Shown piece by piece: positions 1 to 9,154 of a stretch of 64,000 nucleotides of DNA. Every line of letters starts with the position of its first letter. Within the stretch, counting starts at the first letter, position 1. The notes beneath the pieces are model-generated. The model saw only the letters and a list, made by a program, of their open reading frames with translations. It was not told the origin of the DNA and searched no databases. Source of the DNA: JAXLWB01 sp046328715. GTDB lineage: Bacteria; Chloroflexota; Anaerolineae; Caldilineales; Caldilineaceae. The stretch lies in contig JAXLWB010000012.1 of assembly GCA_046328715.1 (NCBI GenBank), positions 124,001 through 188,000 on the forward strand, written 5' to 3'. A program made the position numbers and the translations under genes.

Positions 1-1280
1 TGCAAAATCGTTTTCTTCTTCTCGGCAACTCGGAAACAATCATATTGATTCTCACGCATGTAGCGAGTAACAAGCGCCATCGCTTCAGACTCGCTTAATA
101 AACCTTCGTCAATTTCAGCTTGCAGGGTGCGATTCAACCAACGCCGAGTTTGGAGTGCATGGGAAAAACTGCCCGCAGGCCAAAAGGTGTCGCCGCCAAA
201 GATGAAAAGTTTGTTAGCTGGCACGGCATGGATACACTGGCGCACAAAATGAGAAGAGCTAAAGGGATCAATGCTCCACGCCCAACAGAGATCAACATAG
301 ACATTCGGATAATGTTTGGCGAGTGCCACCATTTCATCGCTGTAGGGATAGGCGATGTGCATCAATACAAAGCGCGCTTGGGGATAGGAACGCAACAATT
401 CACTCAAGTTCCCGGCGGGGATACGGTGGACTGGCATGCGACTATGTCCAGCATAATAGCCAGTGTGAATCTTGAAGGGTAAGTCATACTCGATCGCCAA
501 CTGTACGCCTTGCGCCAGCGACCAATCACCTAGACAAAGACGTTCCTCCTCGCGCATCGTATTCGGGTCATGAAGATAGGCGGCCAAGGCCAGCGCAGCG
601 TCGCGGTCGCTGCGTGGTTGCCAGAGCAAGGTGCGATTATAGGCATGCTGAGACTTAACGGCGATGGCAACGTTGGCATTACGCACAAAAACTTCCTCCA
701 TCGCCCGCCGCAAGGAAGCAAGATTGGTTACTTCCACCCCGGTCTCTTGTACCAACTTTGCAAAATCGGCCTGGACGTTGACAAAGCTCATCCAGGAGAT
801 GTCATAAAAGAAAAAATCAGGGCCGGATGGGTCAATCGAGCAGGGACGTACAAAATCGTCGACTTGGACATGGTCCAGGTTGGCCTTATCGCGTAAAAGC
901 TGCAGCCGCTGACCAGGTTGGCGATAAGCGGCATGTTTGTCCTGCGCCGCTTCTAGGGCTTCCGGGGTAATCTCTTCGATACCATAGAGTTCACGGGCAA
1001 GAATGCGCACCGCTTCGCCATAACCAGTGTGACGTACCATCTCCCAGGCTTTGCGCACCCCGTTGAAGCGAGCGCGCAGGTCAGGATTTTTGCTATCCAG
1101 CAGCGCATCGACCTCCGCTTGGCTGGCTCCGGCCACCACCAGATCGGCTGGGAGGTAGCTGCTAAAGAGGTTTTGCAGGAGATCGGGGCCATTTTCAACA
1201 TACTCGTTTTCTTTGTGCAGATGTTCGTGGCTGTCACAGAGCGGGGTGTCTTGGATGTGGAGGAATAGGTCAGTAGACAA
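1..1280 (-). CDS. Amidohydrolase (amidohydrolase-2 / TIM-barrel family), C-terminus beyond the window
   Basis: Metal-dependent hydrolase of the amidohydrolase superfamily; the substrate cannot be told. Translated from 1280 it begins STDLFLHIQDTPLCDSHEHLH: the HEH near residue 20 is the strand-1 metal pair. Later come KIHTGYY (strand-5 His), LMHIAYPYSDEM (strand-6 His) and FIFGGDTFWP (strand-8 Asp), so the catalytic set looks complete. The chosen start is a TTG with GAGGAG a few bases upstream; no ATG stands in front of the HEH motif. The frame is open to base 1, so the 3' end is missing. No operon partner is visible: a repeat region and RNase J lie upstream. Confidence 0.85.
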   Translation of the reverse strand, partial: MSTDLFLHIQDTPLCDSHEHLHKENEYVENGPDLLQNLFSSYLPADLVVAGASQAEVDALLDSKNPDLRARFNGVRKAWEMVRHTGYGEAVRILARELYGIEEITPEALEAAQDKHAAYRQPGQRLQLLRDKANLDHVQVDDFVRPCSIDPSGPDFFFYDISWMSFVNVQADFAKLVQETGVEVTNLASLRRAMEEVFVRNANVAIAVKSQHAYNRTLLWQPRSDRDAALALAAYLHDPNTMREEERLCLGDWSLAQGVQLAIEYDLPFKIHTGYYAGHSRMPVHRIPAGNLSELLRSYPQARFVLMHIAYPYSDEMVALAKHYPNVYVDLCWAWSIDPFSSSHFVRQCIHAVPANKLFIFGGDTFWPAGSFSHALQTRRWLNRTLQAEIDEGLLSESEAMALVTRYMRENQYDCFRVAEKKKTIL

Positions 1281-1342
1281 GAGTATCTCCTCTTCAGATC
1301 GTTTTTGGAAAACGCTGGGTAGCAAAGTTGAAGAGTCGAAGA

Positions 1343-1395
1343 GTGGAAGAGTTGAAAAGTACCAAAGTAGCTTTGGTACTTTTCAACTCTTCCAC
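1343..1395. repeat. Perfect 25-bp inverted repeat of a dispersed repeat type
   Basis: Arms 1343-1367 and 1371-1395 are exactly complementary with a 3-base loop (tag). The arm text (gtggaagagttgaaaagt) resembles the repeat at 21593-21673. It lies just upstream of the amidohydrolase start, so it may end up in that gene's leader. Confidence 0.85.
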
Positions 1396-1544
1396 TTTTC
1401 AACCTTACTTCCAAATAGCTCTCTCTAAAAAACGAATGCACACAACTATTCGGTTAGTGGTCTATTGGGATTCAACAATCCTTCAGATCACGATCATCGT
1501 ATCACAAAGAAAATGCGCTGGGAAACTGCGAAGAGAAGCGTTGT

Positions 1545-1581
1545 AAAACAAAAAAGCGGTGACGAACTGGTTCGTCACCGC
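1545..1581 (-). terminator. Intrinsic terminator of the RNase J gene
   Basis: Perfect 11-bp stem (1556-1566 with 1571-1581, loop ctgg). Read on the minus strand it is followed at once by six T and a further T-rich stretch. It lies about 130 bases past the rnj stop codon and is oriented to end that transcript. Confidence 0.85.
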
Positions 1582-1620
1582 AGCATGGTAAACAACGAGT
1601 TGCAACCACGCAAGCCTTGC

Positions 1621-1689
1621 ACAACAGCGAATGAAGAAATAAACGAAAATATCGTGCGCCGCTTCGTTTCTTTCTTCATTCGTTGTTGT
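1621..1689. repeat. Long imperfect inverted repeat downstream of rnj
   Basis: Arms 1621-1647 and 1663-1689 pair over 27 positions with two mismatches. It lies between the rnj stop and the intrinsic terminator. No T-run follows, so it is more likely a 3' stabilising hairpin or a dispersed repeat than the terminator itself. Confidence 0.7.
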
Positions 1690-1711
1690 TTCTCGAATGA
1701 TTGGTTAGCGA

Positions 1712-3400
1712 TTAGACTTCCATCACCAAAGGTAGGATCATCGGGCGACGTCCCATTTCTTTGTGAGCAAAGGTAGCGAGGGCGTCCTTGACCTTCTCTT
1801 CGAGCACCTGGGGCGGGGCCTTCTTCTTGAGCACCTTGTTGACTGCCTCCTGGGCACGCTTGAAGAGCTCTTCGTTGTCGCGGATGTAGACAAAACCACG
1901 GCTGAGAATTTCGGGTCCGTAGATCACTTCGCCATCAAACTCGTCCACAGCCACCACACAGACAATAAAGCCATCCTGGCTGAGATGTTGGCGGTCGCGC
2001 AGCACAACGTTACCGACATCACCCACACCCAGACCATCGACGAAGACGTTACTGATCGGCAGGCGCTCACCCAGTTGACCTTGAATCTTGCCCTTGCCGC
2101 CAAAGTCACCGAACTCGACAATCTGACCGTCTTCGACAACAAAGATATGATCTTTCGGAATGCCAACCTGCTCCGCCAAGCGGCCATGCAGCACGAGGTG
2201 ACGATATTCGCCGTGAACGGGAATAAAGTATTTCGGCTTGACCAGTTCGAGCATACGCTGATAGTCTCTGCGTCCACCGTGGCCCGAAACATGTACGTCG
2301 CCTAGTTGATGATAGAGCACATCGACGCCTTGGCGGAAGAGATTATCCACCGTGCGGTTGAAAAGCTCTTCGTTGCCAGGGATGGGTGTGGCGCTCAAAA
2401 CCACTGTATCTCCCGCCCGCAGTGAGATCTGACGATGGTCGCCCACGCTCATGCGCACCATGGCGCTCGTCGGTTCGCCTTGGCTGCCAGTGGCGATCAC
2501 GACGACTTCCTTGGCAGGCAAATCTTCCATCTCATCGGCATCGAGCAGATCATCATGCGTAGTGGGCAGGTAGCCTAAGTTGATACCAATCTTGGTGTTG
2601 CTCACCATTGAACGGCCAATCATGCCGACGCGGCGACCGTGCCGTTTGGCGGCTTCCATGATCTGACGCACACGGCCCAGGTTGCTGGCAAAGGTTGAAA
2701 AGAGCACTCGTCCTGGGGCCTTGCTAAAGACATCATCGAGCATGATGTCGAGCGAGCGCTCACTCGGGGTACTCTCCGATTTCTCGGCATTCGTGCTATC
2801 GGCCAGTAGCAGCAGCACACCTTCTTCGGCCCAACGCGCCAACTTTTCTTCTTCGAGCGGGCGACCATCCACCGGCGTGGCATCGAAGCGATAGTCGCTG
2901 GTATGAATCACACGGCCCGCTTGCGTCATGACAGAGACGCCCACACTGTCTGGGAAGCTGTGACAGGTGTGAAAGAATTCAACTTCAAAGCCACCTAAAG
3001 TTAACTTGCTATCCGAGGTAATTGTGTTGAGATTGGCCTCTGCCATTAATTTCTGTTCACGCAGTTTGCCTTCGAGCAGACCACGCGTGATGGCAGTGGC
3101 ATAGATCGGTGCCTTCAAGCCTTCCTCGATAATATAGGTGACTGCCCCGATATGATCTTCGTGGCCGTGGGTAAGGATGATTCCACGCACCTTCTGTACA
3201 CGGTCAATCACATAACCCGCATCCGGGATGACAATGTCGACACCATGCATTTCCACAGTCGGGAACATCAGCCCCGCGTCGATGATCAGGATGTCGTCAC
3301 CCGATTCCAGCACCATCATATTCTTGCCAATCGATCCCAAACCTCCCAATGGGATGACGCGCAGCGCTGGTTCAACGAATTGGTTTTCGTTACTACTCAT
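1712..3400 (-). CDS. rnj: Ribonuclease J
   Basis: Metallo-beta-lactamase/beta-CASP ribonuclease for RNA decay and processing, combining endonuclease and 5'-3' exonuclease activity in this family. The 562 residues match the usual length of about 555. The zinc motif HGHEDH is at residues 78-83. Further metal ligands (HTCHSFPDS, HTSDYRFD) and the beta-CASP signature SGHGGRRDYQ follow, then the C-terminal domain. The start ATG has AAGGAAAATA upstream. It is monocistronic, ending at an intrinsic terminator at 1545-1581. Confidence 0.95.
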   Translation of the reverse strand: MSSNENQFVEPALRVIPLGGLGSIGKNMMVLESGDDILIIDAGLMFPTVEMHGVDIVIPDAGYVIDRVQKVRGIILTHGHEDHIGAVTYIIEEGLKAPIYATAITRGLLEGKLREQKLMAEANLNTITSDSKLTLGGFEVEFFHTCHSFPDSVGVSVMTQAGRVIHTSDYRFDATPVDGRPLEEEKLARWAEEGVLLLLADSTNAEKSESTPSERSLDIMLDDVFSKAPGRVLFSTFASNLGRVRQIMEAAKRHGRRVGMIGRSMVSNTKIGINLGYLPTTHDDLLDADEMEDLPAKEVVVIATGSQGEPTSAMVRMSVGDHRQISLRAGDTVVLSATPIPGNEELFNRTVDNLFRQGVDVLYHQLGDVHVSGHGGRRDYQRMLELVKPKYFIPVHGEYRHLVLHGRLAEQVGIPKDHIFVVEDGQIVEFGDFGGKGKIQGQLGERLPISNVFVDGLGVGDVGNVVLRDRQHLSQDGFIVCVVAVDEFDGEVIYGPEILSRGFVYIRDNEELFKRAQEAVNKVLKKKAPPQVLEEKVKDALATFAHKEMGRRPMILPLVMEV

Positions 3401-4048
3401 TCGTATTTATTTTCCTTTCTAGGTTCACTAGTACTTTCTCCGGCGCGCCAATGCCAAAGCTGCATCGGGCAACACCCCATGCAGCATACTGACTCTCCGA
3501 GCCGGAGTATCAATTTCAATCAAACTACACCACATCTATCACAAAAACAGAGCTGCACAGCGTGCCCTCTGTGAATGCCATCTTGTTCTTGGTAGGCGAC
3601 AGGTAGATCACCCATCCCAACGCTTGCCTAGCTACGAAATGAGGAATAGAAGCATTCATTGCAGCCGCTGCCTGTCGCTGCGGAATCGGGTAGAACCCCC
3701 AATATGCGGCTGAAAGCACACACCTACAATGATCAAAAATGCTTATCAAATTCCATTAAGTTCATCACGATGCCACAAAGAATGGGCATCGCATGACGTG
3801 GTTTCGCCAATACTATCAGGCAATCAGCCTACCGAGATCGAAAAATCACAATGCCCAACGATTCATGAGCATATCAATATGATTCGATATACGAAATGAG
3901 TATAGCACGATTGTCAACCTCCGTCGAAAAGCTGTGGCTATGGTAGAATTCTGATAACGATTCAGCAACCCTCTTCCGAGAAGGGTAGATTGCTAGCGTT
4001 TGCCTTACGCAAGAGCCTTCCCGGAAGATACTTACGAAGACTATCTAT
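3401..4048. other. Intergenic region between divergent rnj and the XRE-TPR gene
   Basis: About 650 bases between divergent genes, so it should hold both promoters; I cannot place either with confidence. The only notable element is the leader-type repeat at 3953-4048. The ORF at 3525-3749 on the minus strand has no ribosome-binding site and no recognisable protein character. Confidence 0.6.
3953..4048 (+). promoter_or_regulatory. Leader element, copy 1 of 2 (upstream of the XRE-TPR gene)
   Basis: About 95 bases ending at the start codon of the 4049 gene. It is related over its whole length (by eye about 70 percent) to 5935-6031, in front of the next gene. Shared blocks are ctcttccg, aagggtag, ttgcta, ccttccc and gaagat, and the distance from ccttccc to the ATG is 33 versus 34 bases. 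TCTTCCG near the 5' end can pair with CGGAAGA near the 3' end. Neither copy has a clear Shine-Dalgarno next to the ATG. A structured leader or a duplicated repeat would both fit. Confidence 0.55.
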
Positions 4049-5935
4049 ATGCAAAGCTTCGGCGAACTCCTGACCGAGTACATGAAACGAACGGGGATTA
4101 GCGATAGCGAGCTGGCCCGCAGCATTGGTGTACAGCGACAGACCATTTTCCGCTGGAAAGAGGGCTCGGTGGCACGTCCTCGCCTGCGCGAGGATGTGCT
4201 GAACTGTGCAGCGCGCCTGCGTTTGAGTGCCGAGGAACGAGATCTGCTCTTGCTTTCGGCCGGTTTCCCGCCCGAAAGCCCCACCGCCGTTCAATCCGAG
4301 GCACAGTCGTCTGCAATCCCTTCGCTTACACCAAAACAGTCAACGCCGCAGCAGAACACAGAAGAGATTTACCCTGATCCTCCAGAAAAAGAAAGCCCTA
4401 CCCTTGACTCCATTGTCAAGCCCTTGAACGACAAAACGATTGTGCCGCCATTTCGCCCTTCGCTACTACTGCGTTGGGGATGGTTGGTGGGTGGGCTTGC
4501 GATACTTGCCCTGATTGCGATTCAATTGCCGCGCTGGTTGCGTACAGTCGATTTGCCGACGCCGACACCGGTTCAGGTCGTGGTGGACACGCCGCCGACA
4601 GAGACACCCTCACCTACCCCGCTGCCGACGCCGACAATCGAACCCGCTAGAAGCGGTGAACAATTAATCATCATCGCTGAATTTGATAATCGTGCCGTCA
4701 ATCAAGGCTACAACATGGCGGGGCGCTTGAAGGAAGCGATTACCAGCGAGGTTTCGACCAATCATCTGAGCGATGTGCGCACGGTGGTTTTTTTGGATGT
4801 GCTCAAAAGCGAGGAGAGCGCCCAAACCCTGCAGCGGCAAACCAAAGCCGCCTTGGTGATTTGGGGCGAATATGATAGCGGTCGCGTGGTGATCCGCTAT
4901 GCCGACCGCAATCGGCCCAGTCAACTCGAACAGACCGTGCAGACGCCCGATCAGTTACCGGTGCGCATTAACAACGATACACCGCGCGAAGTAAAGGCAC
5001 TGGCCCTGGCGACACTGGGGCAAGTCTACCGTCGGGCGGGCGATCAGGCCAAGGCCAAAACAGTCCTCACCCTGGCGTTGGATCAGAAGCCAGAGACGGT
5101 TGACATTCGCGCCCGGTCTCTCTTCTACCTCGCTCGCATCAGCGAAGACGGCGGCTGTAACGGCTCGGCTGAGCAGCCGCAGGAGCTTGCAGCCTGCGAT
5201 CAAGCAATCGAAGATTACACCCAACTGATTGCGCTGGATCCTTCCCCTGCCAAAGATTGGATCAATGCATGGTACAATCGAGGCAATGCCTATACCAATC
5301 GCTCCAAAGTGCGGGCTAAAGATGCCCCTGAGATTGTCAGCGATTTGGACGCCGCTATTGCCGACTATGGAGTTGCGTTGCAAATTCTCCCCAACTATGC
5401 CAAGGCTCTCCTGAATCGCGGTACAGCCTACTATGAGCGTAACCAGGAGGGCGATTTGGCTTCTGCACTGGCCGATTTTGAACAAGCGCTTCAGAACACG
5501 TCCAATCAATCTGAGTTATATTTCATGCATGGGTTGACTTTGCTGCGCCAAAGTGCCACATCCGACTGGGAAAGCGACTTTCTGAAAGCCCAGCAGCTTG
5601 CACCTAAGGATACAAGCGTTCACATTGCGCTCTGCTGGGGCTATGTCGTCAGCCAACAACTGCCCAAGGCGCAAACCGAATGTGAACAAGCCAGACAGTT
5701 GAGCAACAATGATCCGGCCCACGCCGATCTGCAAGCACTGTTATTGGCGCAAACAGGAGATCTTGCAGGTTCATTGCAAGCGGCCAAAGCGCACTTGACT
5801 TGGATTCAGAGCCAACCCAAACAACTCTATGAGCGCTTGAATGGCTCACTTGTAGAAGAATGGATCGCCGAGTTGGCGCAAGGCAAAAATCCCTTTGATG
5901 TAGCCTTGCTCGACCAGCTACGGCGTGGGAAGTAA
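4049..5935 (+). CDS. Membrane-anchored XRE-type HTH protein with TPR repeats
   Basis: 628 residues. An XRE/Cro helix-turn-helix covers about residues 5-70 (ELARSIGVQRQTIFRWKEG). A Pro/Ser/Thr-rich linker follows, then one membrane segment at about 144-160, a second Pro/Thr-rich stretch, an alpha/beta region (about 200-310) and tetratricopeptide repeats from about 330 to the end. The layout implies a cytoplasmic DNA-binding head and an extracytoplasmic sensing or scaffold tail. Fusions of this kind are common in Chloroflexota; function and targets are unknown. ATG start without a clear Shine-Dalgarno, immediately after the leader element. Confidence 0.85.
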   Translation: MQSFGELLTEYMKRTGISDSELARSIGVQRQTIFRWKEGSVARPRLREDVLNCAARLRLSAEERDLLLLSAGFPPESPTAVQSEAQSSAIPSLTPKQSTPQQNTEEIYPDPPEKESPTLDSIVKPLNDKTIVPPFRPSLLLRWGWLVGGLAILALIAIQLPRWLRTVDLPTPTPVQVVVDTPPTETPSPTPLPTPTIEPARSGEQLIIIAEFDNRAVNQGYNMAGRLKEAITSEVSTNHLSDVRTVVFLDVLKSEESAQTLQRQTKAALVIWGEYDSGRVVIRYADRNRPSQLEQTVQTPDQLPVRINNDTPREVKALALATLGQVYRRAGDQAKAKTVLTLALDQKPETVDIRARSLFYLARISEDGGCNGSAEQPQELAACDQAIEDYTQLIALDPSPAKDWINAWYNRGNAYTNRSKVRAKDAPEIVSDLDAAIADYGVALQILPNYAKALLNRGTAYYERNQEGDLASALADFEQALQNTSNQSELYFMHGLTLLRQSATSDWESDFLKAQQLAPKDTSVHIALCWGYVVSQQLPKAQTECEQARQLSNNDPAHADLQALLLAQTGDLAGSLQAAKAHLTWIQSQPKQLYERLNGSLVEEWIAELAQGKNPFDVALLDQLRRGK

Positions 5936-6031
5936 TAACGGTTCAGACGCCCCTCTTCCGGAAAGGGTAGCTTGCTATTGTTTCACTTGCACACGAACCT
6001 TCCCAGAAGATGTTAACGAAAGTAAAAAGTT
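5935..6031 (+). promoter_or_regulatory. Leader element, copy 2 of 2 (upstream of the GH13 gene)
   Basis: Fills the gap between the XRE-TPR stop codon and the GH13 start and aligns with 3953-4048. The 5'/3' pairing seen in copy 1 is kept with one mismatch (TCTTCCG with CAGAAGA). The same placement relative to both start codons suggests a shared post-transcriptional or transcriptional signal. Confidence 0.55.
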
Positions 6032-8095
6032 ATGACACAACCAAGCAGCGAAACCATTGAATGGCTAGTACAACAGTCAATGCTGCACAGTGCCAAACAA
6101 CGGGCCACTCAGTACAGTGGCAAGGGCAACCTCTGGCAACGCCCTTATGCCCAAACACAAGCACGCAGCGCGACTTCGCTTGCCTCAGTCTGGTTTACCG
6201 CCTATCCTGCGGCGATCATCACCCGACCAGGCGAATCGGTGCTGCAAACATTGGGTAGCCCGCAACTGTGGCAGGCGCTACAAGCCATCGGCGTGCAAGG
6301 AATTCACACCGGCCCGATGAAGCTCTCTGGTGGACTCGGTGGTGCCGATTACCGCCAGCGCACCCCTACGATTGACGGCAACTTTGACCGCATTTCGCTC
6401 GAGATCGATCCGACCTTTGGGACGCAGCAAGAGTTTGTCGCCATGAGCCGCACCGCTGCCGCCCACAACGCCGTAATCATCGACGACATCGTCCCCGCCC
6501 ATACAGGCAAAGGGGCCGATTTCCGGCTAGCTGAGTTGAATTACCAAGAGTATCCTGGCATCTATCATATGGTAGCGATCGATCCAGAAGATTGGAGCAT
6601 CTTGCCTTCCGTCGCCGCCGGGCAGGACGCGGTCAACCTTTCACCGGCAACGGTCGATCAACTGGCGGCCAAGGGCTACATTGTCGGCCAGTTGCAGCGC
6701 ACGATCTTCTACGAGCCGGGCATCAAAGAGACGGATTGGAGCGCCACCAATGTGGTGGTTGGGGTGGATGGCACAGCACGTCGTTGGGTTTATCTCCATT
6801 ATTTCAAGGCTGGACAACCTGCGCTCAACTGGCTCGATCCAACCTTCGCCGCCCAACAGATGATCATCGGCGATGCCCTCCACTCACTTGACGTGCTGGG
6901 GGCACGGATGCTACGTTTGGATGCCAACGGGTTTCTCGGCATTGAGCGGAGAGCCAACCAGCGTGCCTGGTCAGAAGGACATCCACTTTCAATTGTGGGT
7001 AATCAATTGATCGCAGGCATGGTGCGCAAGGCAGGCGGTTTTACCTTCCAAGAGCTAAACCTGGCGGTCGATGACATTGCCGCGATGTCGCAGGGCGGGG
7101 CCGACCTTTCCTACGATTTCATCACGCGCCCTGCCTACCAACATGCTTTGATGACAGGCGATACCGAATTTTTGCAGCTGATGCTCCACATCATGGTTGA
7201 CTATCAGATCGAGCCAGCATCGCTGATCCACGCCTTGCAAAACCACGATGAATTGACGCTAGAATTGGTCCATTTCTGGACGCTGCACAAGGATGATGTT
7301 TTCCACTACCAGGGTCGCGATTGGCTTGGCAGCGAACTACGCGATCAGATTCGCGCGGTCATGTATGAGCGGTTGAGCAGCGAACACACACACTACAATC
7401 TACGTTTTGTGACCAATGGCGTAGCCTGTACCACAGCCAGCATCATTGCTGCAGCCTTAGGCATTCACGATCTTGCGCACCTCACGCCTGCACAGATTGC
7501 TCAGATTCAACAGGTACATTTGCTGCTGGTCATGTACAATGCCTTCCAGCCTGGCGTCTTTGCCCTTTCAGGTTGGGACCTCGTCGGTGCACTGCCCCTA
7601 ACAAAGGAACTGGTGGCTGACCTGTTGAGCGACGGCGATACGCGTTGGATCAACCGGGGAGCGTACGATCTGGCCAATGTCAATCCGCAGGCGACGCACT
7701 CGTCGGCTGGCTTGCCCAAAGCGCAGATACTCTATGGCTCAATTGTGGAGCAATTACAGCGGTCCGACTCGTTTGCCAGCCAGTTGCAGAAACTGTTGGC
7801 CGTTCGTCAACAATATCGCATCTACGCCAGCCGCCAATTAGCTGTGCCGCCTGTGCAAAGTAAAGGATTGTTGGTCATGGTTCACGAGTTGCCCGAAGGA
7901 ATGGGCACACAGATTACCGCCCTCAACTTTGGGTCTAGCGAGATCGATGAAGAGCTTGTGCTTACAGACCTACCTGCTGGAATCATGGTAAATATGTTCG
8001 ACGCCGACGAAGCCCCCGCAACGGTGACGGACGGTCATGTAAAGGTTCGACTGAACGCCTACGAAGGGAAATCGCTGCTACACCGCAGTTCTTAG
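6032..8095 (+). CDS. GH13 alpha-glucosyltransferase/amylase, trehalose-synthase-like
   Basis: 687-residue glycoside hydrolase family 13 enzyme. All four GH13 regions are visible: DDIVPAH (about 151-157), ARMLRLDA with nucleophile Asp297, FQEL with acid/base Glu341, and LQNHDELTLELV with His405-Asp406. The last motif closely resembles the one in trehalose synthases (maltose-trehalose interconversion), but the N-terminal half and overall length differ from standard TreS, so the reaction stays open. A small beta-domain forms the C-terminus. No kinase or maltokinase partner is nearby. The next gene starts 57 bases downstream. Confidence 0.8.
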   Translation: MTQPSSETIEWLVQQSMLHSAKQRATQYSGKGNLWQRPYAQTQARSATSLASVWFTAYPAAIITRPGESVLQTLGSPQLWQALQAIGVQGIHTGPMKLSGGLGGADYRQRTPTIDGNFDRISLEIDPTFGTQQEFVAMSRTAAAHNAVIIDDIVPAHTGKGADFRLAELNYQEYPGIYHMVAIDPEDWSILPSVAAGQDAVNLSPATVDQLAAKGYIVGQLQRTIFYEPGIKETDWSATNVVVGVDGTARRWVYLHYFKAGQPALNWLDPTFAAQQMIIGDALHSLDVLGARMLRLDANGFLGIERRANQRAWSEGHPLSIVGNQLIAGMVRKAGGFTFQELNLAVDDIAAMSQGGADLSYDFITRPAYQHALMTGDTEFLQLMLHIMVDYQIEPASLIHALQNHDELTLELVHFWTLHKDDVFHYQGRDWLGSELRDQIRAVMYERLSSEHTHYNLRFVTNGVACTTASIIAAALGIHDLAHLTPAQIAQIQQVHLLLVMYNAFQPGVFALSGWDLVGALPLTKELVADLLSDGDTRWINRGAYDLANVNPQATHSSAGLPKAQILYGSIVEQLQRSDSFASQLQKLLAVRQQYRIYASRQLAVPPVQSKGLLVMVHELPEGMGTQITALNFGSSEIDEELVLTDLPAGIMVNMFDADEAPATVTDGHVKVRLNAYEGKSLLHRSS

Positions 8096-8152
8096 GAGAA
8101 GCAGAGTTTTTCCTGCCACATTCAACCAGCAGCTTCATTGAAGGGAAGAAGC

Positions 8153-9154
8153 ATGAACAACAAGCAAATTGCCACGGTACGGGTAGGCAGCAACATCGCC
8201 TTTATCAAATATTGGGGGGTGGCCGACGCCTCACTCAACATTCCTCTCAACAATTCCATCAGCATGACATTGGCCGCAGCGCACACAACCACGACCGTGC
8301 TCTGGGATAGCGAGAAACAGCTAGAAACAGACCAATTTGAAGTCGACGGCGCTCCCTTGCTTGGCGATGGTGCCAATCGCCTTGTACGCCACCTTGATCG
8401 CATTCGCCACCTGGCTGGGATTGGCGACCATGCACGCGTCGTTAGCCGTAACAATTTTCCGATGGCGTCGGGGATCGCCAGTTCGGCTAGTGGTTTTGCA
8501 GCGTTGACAGTTGCAGCCTGCACAGCCTTGGGATTAAGCTTGGATGCGACGCAGCTTTCGGCGATTGCCCGGCGCGGCAGTGGTTCCGCCAGTCGTAGTC
8601 TCTTTGGCGGATTTGTCGAGTGGGAGCAAGGTACCGATGATGCAAACAGCGTCGCCCATCAACTCTTTCCACCCGATCATTGGCAACTGTGTGATGTAGT
8701 TGCGATTGTCAGCGGTGCCGCCAAGTCAGTAAGTAGCGAGGTCGGTCATAGCCTGGCGGCAACCAGTCCACTCAATCGAGCCAGGGTTGAGGCACTGCCC
8801 AAGGCGCTCGACGAGGTGCGTATCGCCATTCAAAGTCGTGACATTCAGCGCCTCGGCCCTGTGATTGAACAGGACGCGCTGGCCATGCACGGGGTTATGA
8901 TGACCAGCACCCCTTCCCTGCTCTATTGGCAACCCGGTACATTGGAGATTCTGCAGGCCGTCCGCCGTTGGCGCACGCAGGATAAACTGCCTGTCTACTT
9001 TACGATTGACGCCGGCCCGAATGTCCACCTGATCTGCGAGGAGAGCGTAACTGAAAACGTGGAAAGTCGTCTGCGAAACTTGTCGAATGTCAAACAGGTG
9101 ATTACCAGTACGCCAGGACCAGGTCCTCAGCTATTGACCGAGCATCTGCTATGA
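8153..9154 (+). CDS. mvaD: Diphosphomevalonate / phosphomevalonate decarboxylase (GHMP family)
   Basis: GHMP-fold decarboxylase of the mevalonate route to isopentenyl units. Starting at the ATG at 8153 (AAGGGAAG upstream) it has 333 residues. Visible motifs are SNIAFIKYWG (13-22), the ATP loop MASGIASSASG (104-114), SGSASRSLFGGFVEW with Arg148, and FTIDAGPN with catalytic Asp286. The usual K-Y-W-G-K is K-Y-W-G-V here (Val23). In the Chloroflexota species Roseiflexus castenholzii the homologue is known to act on the monophosphate, so this protein may do so too. It overlaps the next gene by 4 bases (ATGA). Confidence 0.9.
   Translation: MNNKQIATVRVGSNIAFIKYWGVADASLNIPLNNSISMTLAAAHTTTTVLWDSEKQLETDQFEVDGAPLLGDGANRLVRHLDRIRHLAGIGDHARVVSRNNFPMASGIASSASGFAALTVAACTALGLSLDATQLSAIARRGSGSASRSLFGGFVEWEQGTDDANSVAHQLFPPDHWQLCDVVAIVSGAAKSVSSEVGHSLAATSPLNRARVEALPKALDEVRIAIQSRDIQRLGPVIEQDALAMHGVMMTSTPSLLYWQPGTLEILQAVRRWRTQDKLPVYFTIDAGPNVHLICEESVTENVESRLRNLSNVKQVITSTPGPGPQLLTEHLL

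Larger units (their letters stand above)
1281..1711. other. Intergenic region holding repeats and the rnj terminator
   Basis: About 430 bases without a convincing gene. It holds a perfect 25-bp inverted repeat (1343-1395), an intrinsic terminator reading on the minus strand (1545-1581) and a second long inverted repeat (1621-1689). Short ORFs across it simply read through the repeat arms. Confidence 0.7.

Noticed and set aside
953..1441. 162-codon minus-strand frame over the amidohydrolase start
   Set aside because: It is out of frame with the HEH-motif protein and reads through the inverted repeat.
3525..3749. 74-codon minus-strand frame upstream of rnj
   Set aside because: No Shine-Dalgarno, odd composition and no homology that I can recognise; it lies in the divergent promoter region.
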